This document shows positions 45,741 through 57,441 of a stretch of DNA of 64,000 nt, piece by piece. Source of the stretch: Cryptomeria japonica. Taxonomy: Eukaryota > Streptophyta > Pinopsida > Cupressales > Cupressaceae. The translations under genes and the position numbers were made by a program. The notes under the pieces are model-generated. The model was not told the origin of the DNA and searched no databases. It worked only from the letters and a program-made list of their open reading frames with translations. The stretch covers positions 213,254,997 to 213,318,996 of the forward strand of contig NC_081406.1 in the NCBI RefSeq assembly GCF_030272615.1, given 5' to 3'. How positions within the stretch are numbered: position 1 is the first letter of the stretch; each line of letters begins with the position of its first letter.

Positions 45741-46454
45741 AGAAGCAAAAAGGAAGGAACACAAGAGCACAAAAAAACAAGAGACACCCCCCCAAATTCA
45801 CTCAATCAATGTACCCACCCTAAAGTGATGATTTTGGCACTTTATACTTAGTGGGATTACAATGAGCCACTTGTAAAACAAGGCAAAATGGACTTATGAT
45901 GCAAATTTTACAACTTCTCAAATGAGATACAAGAGACTTCAATCAATAGTGCAATGAATCTAACTAAGATTCAAGCAAATATACAAGTACCAAAAGAGCC
46001 AAAATTTTCAAAATCTGAAAGTACAATTTATACTTACAATGGAATCAATCTGATAGCATCATGTGAAAGTAGACAAAAAAATACGCACTTTCAAAAAAAA
46101 CAGCACCTAAAAAGGAGGTCGTATGACCCCAAACGAAGCCTCTAAAGTTGCAAAAACTGGGATTACTTAGGTACAGTCATGAAAAACTACATTTTCTAAA
46201 AAATCCATGCATCAAAATCAAAAAATTTATTCACCACTATGGAGAGCACAAAATTTTAGCCCATTTCAAAAAAAATTGCACCCAAAAAGGAGCAAAAATG
46301 AGCAAGTTACGGCCATTTGAAGTTGAACTGCAAAATCAAAAATGCAAATGAGAGGGGCCTGCCAAATTTTTTTTTAAAATGCTGACGTGGTGCTGACATC
46401 AGCAAGTCACTGTGTTAAATTTGACGGCCATTTGACTGTCGCAAAAACTTCACC
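45741..46454 (-). other. Leader of element B, AT-rich part
   Basis: Corresponds to 25172-25930 in A. No conserved open frame. Confidence 0.6.
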
Positions 46455-46938
46455 CTCTGCTGACTGGGCGTCTGTACTGTATGGATAACTGACTGGGCGG
46501 ATGACTGTGCAGGCTGGACGGATGACGTGGCACTGTGACTATGTGTACGGAAGTCTACGTGGCACTGTATGGAAATCTGACATGGCAGATGACTCAGTTG
46601 TACAAGTTGTACCCGCGGGCCAGTGGCCGCCTGCCACTTGGCGGACGCGGGTTCGCTGGTTTGGTTGTCCTGCTTAGTCCGCGTGGTGGAGGAGCTGGCG
46701 GCGGTAGGTGGGCCACTTGTGGCGGCGGGGCGTGGTGTTGGGGAGCTGCCGGACAGCGACGACATAGCAGGTAAGTCGGCCGACGGAAGATGCAGAGCGG
46801 CAGGCGGCGGCGCGGGCGCGGGTGGCAGTGGGTGTACGCGGCGTCCGAACCTGCAACACCTACGACGACAGGTACGGCGGCACCTGCAGAGACAGACCTA
46901 CAGGGTACGGGGTCACGGGGGGGGTCTGCGGACCCCCC
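46455..46938 (-). other. GC-rich leader block of element B with hairpin
   Basis: GC-rich counterpart of 25931-26391, with CTGTATGG and GGATGACTGTG repeats and long GCGGCGG runs. It ends in the hairpin GGGGGGTC TGCG GACCCCCC (46919-46938), the same as in A but with an 8-bp stem. Long open frames on both strands are GC by-products. Confidence 0.7.
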
Positions 46939-47291
46939 AAAAACTTGTTTTTTTTTTTAATTTTTTTGATTTTTTTTTTTTGACTTTTCAATTTTTATTT
47001 TTTTTGGATTTTTTTTATTTTTTATTTTTCTGAAAATTTTTTCCGAAAATTATTTTTTTTCGAAAAATATATTAAAAAAATTGAAAATCCATACGATACT
47101 AGCAAAATTGGAGAAAAAAATTTTCTCACCAAAATAGGCCGACTTTATAACCAAAATTCATGGAAACGGCCTTCTGGACGCAATGGCAGGGTCGGATCTG
47201 GTCTAGGATGCCTCCAAAAGGTGCTGCTCCTCAGATCTGCCTCTTGACGTCACAATAATGCCTCTTCAAGACAAATCAATGAAGCCCCAAT

Positions 47292-47304
47292 GGCTCTGAT
47301 ACCA
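47292..47304 (-). promoter_or_regulatory. Primer-binding site of element B
   Basis: TGGTATCAGAGCC on the - strand next to the 5' LTR. Confidence 0.92.
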
Positions 47305-47774
47305 TGTTAAATTTTGCCAAGATCAAGAGCTCAATGAAATGTACAAAATAGAGACATAATATGGGACAAGAATAAACTGTATTCTCATCAATAGAAAATG
47401 ATCAATAATAATGATTCAATAGTTGTTCAATAGTTACATACAATGTAGATGAGCTTGCTTATATAGGCAAGGCTAAGGATATGTGAGCACACAAACATGG
47501 CATGTGGCTCAATAAGAAACAAGGGTAGGTAGGAAATAGGTGTGGGTAGGTAGGAGAAATAATATAATAGTCCACATGAGGTGGATCACCCACTGAATGT
47601 GGAGTGTAACAACAAGATCAACACCATAAAAGGTGGAATTTCTCCTACACACACTATCCCAATGTGGCACAAACACCCAAGTGTCTCATACCCAAACTAC
47701 TATGAAATGCATTATCCTAAGTAAACTTAAGTAAGTGTAATAATATCCAAGATGAATAATTATTTACACCAACA
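47305..47774 (-). repeat. 5' LTR of element B
   Basis: 470 bp with a TATATAAG box at 47458-47465 (- strand). It ends TTTAACA rather than the CTCACA of A. Confidence 0.94.
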
Positions 47775-47779
47775 GATAG

Positions 47780-48255
47780 GTCAAACACTTGTTAATTACT
47801 CACATCTTTGACAAGTCTGTAGCCCTTAATCGGGTAGGCCCAAAAGCCTTTTGTAAAATCCTCTAACAAGGTGGTTCACTTCTGTGAATCTAAAATCCTC
47901 TAGCAAGGTAGTCTTTAATCAGACTTATCTCCTAACAGAGATTGAGATTCCTAACAGGATCTGTTCTGGTGAAGAACATTGTAAGACCTTAACTGATCTG
48001 GTTTCTATTCTGCAGATAGTGACTTGTGAGTTCCATCTCACCGTGGTTTTTCCCATTTGGGTTTCCATGTCAAATATCTTGTGTTATGGTTGTATTTCTT
48101 TTGTGGGTGAATGCTTTATTTGCATTTTGGTTTGCATGTGTGATAACCGATCTGTCTACTAAGCTATTTTACCAGTTTATCTCCAAACTGTTTAAGTGTT
48201 TAAGGACAAAGATTTTTGGCATACTAATTCACCCCCCCCCTCTTATTATTTATCA
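47780..48255 (+). repeat. 3' LTR of element C, second part
   Basis: Continues from 41208 after B and its duplicated GATAG; ends ATTTATCA followed by the TSD ATATC. Confidence 0.93.
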
Positions 48256-48311
48256 ATATCATGTCTATCAAAATACAACAAAATGATCAAAATACAACAG
48301 AGACAAGTCTC

Positions 48312-50267
48312 TTAGGTATGACTATCTCCTAAGGTTGATGGTCTTGCAATAGATGTGCTAGCCCTAGGATCCCCACTAGGTGGATCATGTCGAGCAGGCC
48401 CTGTAACACCTCTACTCTCTATCCACGTATGACTACAAGTAGATCGACTAGCTCCATAACTAGGAGCTCTATGATCTCTAGGGACCACCTCCTCATATAG
48501 ACACCTGTAATACTCGGCCTCCTTGTCCTTATACCATATCTCCCTCAACGTGTCTCGCATCAGGGAACCACCTATCGCTCTCTCCAATCTCTCAGCATGA
48601 TCCTCTACCTAGCCCCGATGCTCTCTCTCTATATCCCACTCTGCCTTAATCTACGTAATCTAGCGTTGTTGTGCTAGCACATGTTCCTGTAGCTCCTATA
48701 CAGTGTCCTGTAGGGATCTAATCTATGAATCCTATTGATGGGTGGGTACCCTATTTTGAATGGGTACCTGTGTCATGATACCACCCATACATGTCCCTAT
48801 CCGAGGCATTGGTGGAGGTAAAACATCTGATCTCCTCCTTTGGGCAGGTCGCCTAAAATCCTCTATACCACCCACTACCACTAGCACTGCACCTACCCTA
48901 CCAACTACACCGGCACAAAGAACAAGCCCTCCTCCTCTCCCTCCATCTCCCCCTCATCCTCTATCTAATCGACCACCTCCTCTATCTCCTCCCCTCCCAC
49001 CTCCTCCATCACCTCCTCCTCCACCACCTCCTCCATCATCTCCACCTCCATCTCCTACCTCTTCTCCCTCCTCATCTCTCTATTTGAATCCCCCACACCT
49101 CTCTGGCTACTCATCCTCATCATCATCAAAAGTGGGTAGCATCTCTGTCAGATCAGATATCTGTGCCACTGCATGTGCCACTAAGTATGTTGCGAACTCC
49201 TCTATCATCCCAACATCAATGACCCCAACTCCATAACCCTAGATCTAGCCTGCTAGTGTCATATACTCCTCTACCGCCACTACACTATATATAGTGGGTC
49301 CCCACTTAGGCACATCCTATCTCCGATGAGCATATAAACACACTCCCTGTGGCATCCTCTGTTGTCTCCCATACTACCACTGAACACGGCTTTGCAAAAA
49401 TCACTCAATGATAAAGGGCATCCGCCTTGTCAAATATCTTAACATATAAACATAGGGAATCTCTATCCCATCCTCAGCCCATACCTCACAATCCATATAG
49501 GGTCTCAAAATGACTCTATTTATGCCATCCAGTACCCTTTGCTAATGCTCTAGTTTTCCTAGCTTTCACTAGACAACTATATCTATATATTCATAAGCAT
49601 ACACTCGCCCAACTGGCCTATCCTTGTCTGCAAGTGGCCTCGCTGTAGGAATGTGCTCCCATGCCCACACCTATAGTAATGTCACCCCCACTGATAAACT
49701 ATTATATCCTAGATACACCACCTGGTGAAGCTCTCTGTAAAGGTGGGCTAACATACAAGACCCCCATGCAAAGCGTCCCTGCATGACCTTATCCTCCAAC
49801 ATCAATCCCCATCCCACAGCTAGTCCCTTTGACCTACGGTCGGGACACAAAAATCCACCAATGAAACTTGCTAGTACTAAGGGTACCAGAGCATAATCAA
49901 AATACATGAACTCCTGCTAGGGGATCTCATATCCACTAATCTGATCATCTTGGAAGATGTGACAGAGAGACTCTATCCCACCCTCCTCAGTCTGCTCATA
50001 TGGCAACAAGGCCTCAACTATAGGAATCCAAAAAATATGATAAGAGTCCTCTGGTGTGACTGTTATCTCGCCCATAGCCAAGTCGAAGGTATTCATGTCA
50101 CTATGCCACCTCTCTACCAAAGCTATCAAAAAACCCCACTTAATGATATACCAAGGCATGTCTAGTAAGGATGATAAACCGCAATTCTCAATCACATCTC
50201 TATCAGCCCGTGATAAGTGAGGAATCAATGACCATGGTCTTGGAAACCGCTCTCGAGACTGAAGCAT
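48312..50267 (-). pseudogene. Plant mobile domain (PMD) pseudogene, copy 2
   Basis: On the - strand: MLQSRERFPRPW, then LVERWHSDMNTFDLAMGEIT and TPEDSYHIFWIP (50140-50025), FDYALVPLVLASFIGGFLCPDRRS, and after a stop VWAWEHIPTARP (near 49660). The middle is decayed. The Gly-rich linker is at about 49080-48870, and its antisense is the Pro-rich frame 48760-49236, which is not a gene. The final open part 48587-48312 has EAEYYRCLYEEVVPRDHRAP and ARHDPPSGDPRAS, matching the tail of PMD copy 1. Decay is mostly by stops in one frame. E inserted about 28 bp upstream of the start. Confidence 0.78.
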
Positions 50268-50295
50268 GCCAAGATTTGCCTACAAAACAACAAAT

Positions 50296-51552
50296 TGTTA
50301 GGATAATTGGTGAACAACTAAGAGGGGGGGTGAATCAGTTGTTGATAGATAATATTATTTAATCCATTTAATAACCTTTAACCAGATTAAGTATCAGTAG
50401 AGTAGAAACAGGTACCGATAAACAATAAAACTTAACAATTAAACAAATAATCAATGCAAAGTAACCATACCACATAACACCATGATTTGTATGTGGAAGA
50501 CATGGAAAGGGAAAAACCACGGTGAGAATCCTACCCATAGTCAGATGATACTTTTGTAGAAAGTATGTGATATAATAAGGGGCCTGCACATGTAGGAAGG
50601 CACACTGCCTAGAGCGTATTGCTCATTACAAAAGAGTCTCACTGACTATAGAGAGATTATAACTACCTCAAGATAAATGGACAACAATCCAAAATAATGA
50701 ACTGCTAAAGATAGCATCTACCATGCCTGATTACAGTCCCAGTTAAACTCAATATTGGAGGCCTTTGACCTCTTCCTTAATCCCAAATCGATCACCTATG
50801 ACCAACCAAATCTCCTTCGCATATGATATTGCATTTCAAGACCACGAACATCTTTTTATTTCCATCCTATGATCTACAATGAGATCTTACATCATTTTAT
50901 ACCAACCCTAAGGCCTAAACCAATTAGGTCGGCCACCTAAAAGATATTACAATAAGATCATTACATAAATCTATATTACAATGATATACCATGTCGGATT
51001 AAGACCAAAATGACAATAACCAGTTCATAGAACATCTCAAAACATCCTAATAATGTGTAGAGTACATTTTAACATGATACCAGTCCATAACCTAGATAGG
51101 CACCAGACCTATCTTGGGTCCACCATGCCAAAGAAATATCTTCAAGTAGTTGAAGCGCAATCAAAGAACATCTTCAACATCCTAAAATTTATGTAGAAGC
51201 CACACCAACACCACTTATGCATCCTATCAAGATTCCTTAGTAAAAGCTTTGTCGTTTAAACCTTAAACCAATGCCGATAAGGGTTTACAAGAGTGTATGA
51301 TAGCATCAAATTACCGAGTCAATTCTAACTAACCAAAACATGCTCAAGGAACATGTAACACATGAAATCAAACATACTCCATTGATCCAAACATGCTAGA
51401 AGTGTCCAACAGATAGTCTCTTCTGCTGGTAATACTAGATCTTCTAGCAGTAACCAAAACTTGTCTCTCGGTAACCAACCATAATAGCTAGTGTTGACAT
51501 CAATGACAAAACATCAATGTAACACATAATCAATTCATCCATAATGCCAACA
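50296..51552 (-). repeat. 3' LTR of element E
   Basis: TGTTGGCATTATGGATGAAT to CCTAACA on the - strand. Confidence 0.93.
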
Positions 51553-51895
51553 ATCTCCCCCTTTGGCATTGATGGCATCACTAGATGTGAAAAAACATCT
51601 AAGTACCAAGAAATGCCAAATAGGTCTCCCCCTGTGGAAGACAACTAACACTCTCCTGAATATTAGTAACTCTCCCCCTATGAATGATATCTCTGTAAAG
51701 TTTTGAATTTATTTTCACATCACTATCTCTCCCCCTTTAACATCAATGTCAGAAATTTGACACAAATATCAAAGAAAGAATATAAACCTCTGAATCTCAA
51801 AGCTAAACTCCCCCTGAGTAGTAGCATCACTCATCAGTGTCGAAATGAATAATATCTCTGATAATGCATGTCCGACTGATGATAGACTGCATCAA
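51553..51895 (-). promoter_or_regulatory. 3' region of E with repeated polypurine tracts
   Basis: Five CTCCCCCT-type runs on + (51555, 51629, 51671, 51729, 51811), so five GGGGGAG-type purine tracts on the - strand between pol and the 3' LTR. The one at 51554-51567 adjoins the LTR. Confidence 0.75.
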
Positions 51896-52528
51896 TCAAG
51901 TCTCTAGCGGAGGGGTAGAAACCCCTAACCTATCTCTCAAATACTCAAATGATTCCTTAGACAACGGTTTAGTGAATATATTTGCAATCTATTCTTTAGT
52001 GTTCACATAAACTAATTTGACTTCCTTTTCTTCTACCTTGTCCTTTAGAAAGTTGTAATTTATTGATATATGCTTAGTCTTAGAGTAAAATATTGGACTT
52101 TTAGACATGTTAATAGCTGCAGAGTTATCACAGTAGATAACTACCGGTTCACTATAATTTACCTTGATATCCTTCAACATTTTCTTCATCCACAAGACTT
52201 GAGTGCAATTAGTTGTTGCTACAACATACTCAGCTTTTGCAATAGATAAAGAAATAGATTACTGTTTTTTGTTCATCCATGAAACGAGTTTCTTTCTAAG
52301 AAAGAAAGATCCATCAGAAGTTCTCTTCCTATCATCAGCATCTCCTACCCAATCTAAGTCAGTATATGCACATAAAGTGAAATCATCATTTTTAGAATAC
52401 CATAAGCCATATTATGTTGTTCCTTGCAAATACCGAAATATCCTCTTTACTGCACATTCATGATTTTCTTTAGGATTAATTTGATATCTAGAAACAATGC
52501 TTATTATATTCGTAATATGCGGTCTAGT
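51896..52528 (-). pseudogene. RNase H of element E
   Basis: 52195-51989 has KKMLKDIKVNYSEPVVIYCD, NSAAINMSKSPIFYSKTKHI and VKLVYVNTKE; after a stop it continues IANIFTKPLSKESFEYLRDR, the standard copia end, to 51896. The N-terminal part (52200-52528) is in broken frames. Confidence 0.82.
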
Positions 52529-53270
52529 CTAAGTCAAATATAATAGACCACCAATCATATACTTATACCTTGTCGTATTTACCGGTGTAGAAGTATCCTT
52601 GATAGATAATTTCTCACTTGTCACCATAGGAGTACTTACCATTTTGGAATTATCCATAGAAAACTTCTTCAACAATTCCCTCAGATACTTAGTTTGACAA
52701 ATAAAAATGCCTTTGTCAGTTTGAGTCATCTGTAAACCTAAGAAAAATCTTATTTCACCAATCATGGACATTTCAAATTCATTCTTCACATTGTTAGCAA
52801 ATTCCGTGCACAATTTATCTTCTCCTCCAAAAATGATATTATCAACAAATACTTCAATAATCAGAATATCATTATCAGTGATCTTGTAATATAAATTACT
52901 ATCAACACTGCCTTTAGTAAAACCAAGATTAAAAATATATTTATCCAACCTTGCATACCAAGCTCTAGGATCTTGTTTCAATCCATATAGATGTTTCTTC
53001 AATTTGTAAACCATATCTTTATCATTTGTTAGTGAAAATCCATCAGGTTTATTAATGTATACTTCTTCCTCAAGTTCACCATTTAAAAATGCACATTTAA
53101 CATCCATTTAATAAACCTTATAGTTCTTATAAGTTGCATAGGCAATAAATAGTCTAACAACTTCAATTCTAGCTACAAGTACAAATGTCTCACCATAATC
53201 AATTCCTTCCATTTGAGATTATCCTTTACAAACCAATCTAGCTTTGTTTCTTACAACTTGACCATCCTCA
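52529..53270 (-). pseudogene. Reverse transcriptase of element E
   Basis: 53107-52529 is open: MDVKCAFLNGELEEEVYINK (first Asp present), YKLKKHLYGLKQDPRAWYAR, then VFVDNIIFGG where YVDD is expected, FEMSMIGEIRFFLGLQ and YLRELLKKFSMDNSKMVSTP. FVDN lacks the second catalytic Asp. The upstream RT part is broken by stops and by a shift near 53110-53270. Confidence 0.87.
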
Positions 53271-54227
53271 TTTAGTTTATTCCTAAAACCCATTTAGTTC
53301 CAATAACATTCTTACTTTTAGGCCGAGCAACTAAAAACCAAGTCTCATTTTTCTCAATATGATCTAATTCATCTTCCATAGCTTTTAACCAATGTTTATC
53401 CTTACAAGCTTCAATAACATATGCTGGTTCAATTTGAGAAATAATACATACCTCTTCATTTGCCAATCTTCTTCTTGTCATAACTCCCTTGTTCCTATCT
53501 CCAATAATTTGATCTTCAAAATGATTTAATCTGACATACCTTGGTGTCTTCTGAACTTCAGGTTCACTTCCTTGATCATCAGTCACAGTTGAATTTTCTG
53601 ATTATGTCGGTGTAACTATCTCAGTTTCTTATACCACTTGAGGCATTGTCGGTTCAGGTATGATCATTTCCACTGTTGGTTCCTTGTCATATGATATAGA
53701 TTGATTTATGTACTTTTCATCCACTTTCACATTAGCACTCTCCACAATTTTCTGCAATATTTTGTTATAACATCTATATGCTTTTCTTTGAATTGAATAA
53801 CCAAGAAATATCTCTTCATCACATCTAGGATAAAACTTTCCAATTGAATCATCTCTTTTGATATAGCATTTACTTTCAAAAATTCTGAAATATTTAATAG
53901 TAGGTGTATGTCCAAACCATAATTCATAAGGGGTCTTACCGGTTTCACCTTTGATGTGAACTCTGTTGAATGTGTAGACTGTTGTACTCACTGCTTCTCT
54001 CCAGTAGATGTGAGGCAATTTGGCTTCCATCATCATAGATCTTGCTACATCCAAAATGGTTCTGTTATTTCTTTCCACTACTCCATTCTATTGAGGAGTC
54101 TGAGGTGCAGATAACTGTCTCCTAATACCATTTGTCTCACAATAACTCTTAAATTCATGAGAAGTGAACTCGCCACCTTGATTTGATCTTAGACATTTGA
54201 TTTTCAATCCAGTTTCTATTTCAACCT
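53271..54227 (-). pseudogene. Integrase C-terminus to RT linker (element E)
   Basis: 54078-53629: MERNNRTILDVARSMMMEAK and WREAVSTTVYTFNRV, the post-core integrase motifs, then PYELWFGHTPTIKYFRIFES and FLGYSIQRKAYRCYN. 53586-53272 has RYVRLNHFEDQIIGDRNKGV and WLKAMEDELDHIEKNETWFL, the start of RT. The catalytic Asp/Glu part between 54227 and 54079 is shifted. Confidence 0.8.
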
Positions 54228-54980
54228 TTACTTTAAAGATTTCTCATAAGCTTCAGAGTTCTCCCTAAGAAAAGTCACCCACATCATCCTATAATAATCA
54301 TCAATAATCAACATGAAATATCTATCAACTTGAAAGGGTCTAGTCCTTGCTGGACCACATAAGTCAGTGTGAATCAAATAAAGTACATCATTAGATTTAT
54401 CATGTATGCTCTTAAAATAAGTTCTAACTTTCTTTCCCAATTGACATTCCTTACATACCGAATTATGAGACTTCATAATCTTAGGTATATCTCTAACTGC
54501 CTTATTTGAACTGATCTTAACAATACAATCAAAATTAATATGACACAACCTCTTATGCCATAACCAACTCTCATCAATATGAGAAATCAAACATGTCTTA
54601 TTACCAGTGTTCAAGTGAAAGATATTACCTTCGGTCTGAGTACCAGTTGCAATCTCCAAACCAGTCTTGTTAATGATTTTGCATTTTCTATCTTTAAACT
54701 GAAGTTGGAAACCCTTGTCCACCAATTGACCAACACTCAAAAGATTATTCTTTAAACCTTTTACATAATAGACATTATCAGTATTATGGTTTCCATCCAG
54801 AGAAATAATACCTCTACCTTTGATCATACATGCTTTGTTATCTCCAAATCCGACTTGACCATCATTGTATTCTTGCAAGGACAAAAAATTTCTCTTATCA
54901 CCAGTCATATGATGTGAACATCCACTATCAATTACCCATTCATCCTTATCACACCCATTCCTTTCCATTGTTGGATCCAC
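54228..54980 (-). pseudogene. Protease, GAG-pre-integrase and integrase core start (element E)
   Basis: Protease DEWVIDSGCSHHMTGDKRNF with intact DSG, GFGDNKACMIKGRG, YYVKGLKNNLLSVGQL. The zinc-binding HHCC region is HKRLCHINF with CKECQLGKKV. The core begins VLYLIHTDLCGPARTRPFQV and FMLIIDDYYRMMWV (first catalytic Asp in HTDLCGP). Open over 250 residues; the same type as the copia fragment at 13744-15105. Confidence 0.87.
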
Positions 54981-56019
54981 TAGCAGAATCTTCTATCGGT
55001 TCATCTCCAGAGTCATCACTTACTCCTTCCTCATCTTCTATGTAGCATTTTTTACTTTTCTTGAATCTATATCTATTATGATTAGGCTTAAATGATTTCT
55101 TAACTCTTTCCTCAAATCTTGCATTCCATTCAAGACATCTAGATGCAAAATGACCAATCTTATTACATGCAAAACATTTAAAAGGTGATTTTCCTTCATA
55201 CTTACTTCCTATCGGACCTTTAGGTACTCTTCTAGCAAATAAGGCTTTAAGTTGCTCAAATTCTTCATCTTCTTTCCTCATGTCTTCCAATTATTTTGCA
55301 TATAGGACTTTCCAATAAATTTTTTTGGTGGATGGTGATGATGATACATGAAAAGCAGGTTCAAACTTCACAACTTCAAAAGATCCAAATTCTTCAAGCT
55401 CAAAAGCAGATAATTTCCCAATCAGAATGTCTCTGTTAACTAAAGAGTTAGCCATTGTCCTCAACTCATTAACTACAGTTGCCTTCATCTTGTAAGCCAG
55501 TGGAAGGGCTCTCAAGACTTTGGAAATTATTTCATCTTCACTCAGAAATCCTCCACAACATTGAATTCCTATAACAATCTCATTTACTCTTTCCATAAAC
55601 ACAACAATTCTTCTATTATCTTCCATCTTTAAGTTTTCATATCTTACCTGGTAATCATCAAGTTTAGCAAGTTTGAGAATCGGATCACCTTCATTCAGAG
55701 TTTGTAATTTATCCCACATAACCTTAACCGATGATTTATTAGTCAATCCCATGATCTACTGATCAATAAGTGCACACAAGAGGGCTTGTCTAGCTCTGCA
55801 ATCATTTTCAATATTTATGTCCAAGTCTGCAAGAGCAAGATTTCCAGATGTCGGATCATAAGGTGTGTATCCTTTCTCAATGATCTCCCAAATATCCTTG
55901 CCAAGACATCTAAGATGAGTCTCCATTCAAATTTTCCATATTCCATAATTTGCTCCATCAAGCTTAGGGATTTCTCTTCTAAAAACAGTTGCTAGTGGAT
56001 TTGAAGTGTTAGTTGCCAT
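54949..56019 (-). pseudogene. Copia gag (element E)
   Basis: Start ATG at 56019 with REIPKLDGANYGIWKI, then a TGA in place of the next residue. Capsid MGLTNKSSVKVMWDKLQTLN (55752), SEDEIISKVLRALPLAYKMK and ILIGKLSAFELEEFG (UBN2 type). The knuckle is CFACNKIGHFASRC (about 55180) in a shifted frame after a break near 55291. Two or three stops. Confidence 0.84.
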
Positions 56020-56064
56020 AGGATCTACCTCAAGCGGTTAAGCTTCTACAAAAGAGGACCAGAG

Positions 56065-56077
56065 CTCTAATACCAAT
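56065..56077 (-). promoter_or_regulatory. Primer-binding site of element E, mutated
   Basis: TGGTATTAGAGCT on the - strand; one base differs from the canonical TGGTATCAGAGC. Confidence 0.8.
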
Positions 56078-56079
56078 TT

Positions 56080-56331
56080 TTAGGATAACCGATGAACACT
56101 TGAGAGGGTGGGGATGAATCAATTGTTAATAGATTATATCATTTAATCCACTTAATAACCTTTAAGTAGATTAAGTACCAATAAAGTAAAAACAAATACC
56201 AGTAAAAATACAACTTAACAATTAAACATATAATCAATGCAAAGCAACCATACCACATAACACCATGATTTGTACATGGAAAACCCAAAAAGGGAGAAAC
56301 CACGATGGGAAGCCTACCCACAATCATATGA
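56080..56331 (-). repeat. 5' LTR of element E, inner part
   Basis: Matches the inner end of the left LTR from 50296 (LTR end, C-run reduced to a GGTGGGG area). Continues at 57442 after the solo LTR. Confidence 0.88.
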
Positions 56332-57441
56332 TGTTGGTATTATGGATGACTTTGTCATGTTTTGCATTGGTTTTGTCATTGATGTCAACACTTGTCTTCT
56401 TGGAGGTTTACATTATGTTCACTGGTATGGTTAGTGGCTTATGCACAGTCACCGTATGTGTTCACTAGCACATTATATTGTTTACCAGCAACAATGATGA
56501 CTTGTTATCATTTGGAGATTATTTGGTCATGTCAAAGACATGAACTGGAAGTTTGGTTTTGGTGTTTTTCTTATTGGTCTAATCGGGTTGACAAATTTGC
56601 CTTTAGCAACAAATAATTCTAGGCTATGGACCGATACATGTTATCTGTTCTAGATCAGAATGACACATTATGGAGATTGTTTATTGATTGGTTATTGTGG
56701 TAAATGTATTGATCTGACATGTTGTATCGCATCAAGACTTATTTATAATTGATTTAATTGTAATATCTTTAGTGAGCCGACCTATACATTTGGTCTTAAG
56801 GTTTTCTATAAATGATTGTAAGATCTTATTGAAGATTGGATAGGGAATATGATTATGGTATGAGTGTATTCTAATATTGAAGAGCGAAAATAAGCAGATC
56901 CTTATGTGAATCATGTAGACATTATTCGAAGGTTGAAGGAAGGTTATGAAGGTGTTTTGACACTCTTGTTCAGAGCATAACCGGTACTAAATCCAGCATT
57001 GGATATGCTATTTTGAGCAGTACATTATCATTGGATTTAACCATGCAATTATGTAGTTAGTGTGACTCCTATTTTGTGATTGAGTAGTGAGCTCTAGGTA
57101 GTTGGCCTTTTTGCATGTGCAGACCCCATTTGTATACACATACTATCTGCAGTAGTATCATCTGATTGTGGGTAAGGTTTCCCACCATGGTTTTTCCCTT
57201 ACCGGGTTTCCACGTCAAAATATCTATGCTATGTGTTGTGGATGTTGTTTCTATTTTTGTTTCATGCATTAAGTTAAACCGGTATTGCTATAACTATTAA
57301 TCTATTTTACTGGCACTTAAGTTTGGTTTACCGACATTTAAGTTTAAATTGGAATAACTTGCATTTGAATTATAATTTATTGATAACTGGTTCACAACTG
57401 ATTCACCCTCCCCTCTCAATTGTCCTTCCTGGGACCTAACA
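56332..57441 (+). mobile_element. Solo LTR in the 5' LTR of E
   Basis: 1110 bp from TGTTGGTATTATGG to CCTAACA in the opposite orientation to E. The flanks are TATGA and GATGA; the intact copy of the target in the left LTR reads AGATGAT, so the TSD was GATGA with one later substitution. It belongs to a copia LTR family similar in its ends to E itself. Confidence 0.88.

Larger units (their letters stand above)
41209..47774 (-). mobile_element. Element B: second copy of the A family, inside the 3' LTR of C
   Basis: TSD GATAG at 41204-41208 and 47775-47779. LTRs at 41209-41240 plus 42799-43255 (3', split) and 47305-47774 (5'). Gene content is as in A: gag-protease and the unknown C-terminal domain, no pol. 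Gag has an early stop and a later stop plus 4-bp insertion, but the C-terminal domain is open here. Confidence 0.95.
27425..48255 (+). mobile_element. Element C: large non-autonomous LTR element, split by D and B
   Basis: LTRs start TGTTGGCATT and end ATTTATCA. TSD ATATC is at 27420-27424 and 48256-48260. After taking out D (7773 bp), B (6566 bp) and their TSD copies, about 6.5 kb remain: 1.13-1.15 kb LTRs and a 4.2-kb interior. The interior holds a gag-like gene with zinc knuckles and a second ORF of about 700 codons, but no protease, RT or integrase that I can see. The initiator Met-tRNA primer site and the LTR style place it with copia elements. Confidence 0.92.

Noticed and set aside
48760..49236. 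Pro/Ser-rich extensin-like ORF on the + strand
   Set aside because: It is the antisense of the Gly-rich linker of PMD pseudogene 2; a similar antisense Pro-rich frame occurs at 2574-2780 for copy 1.
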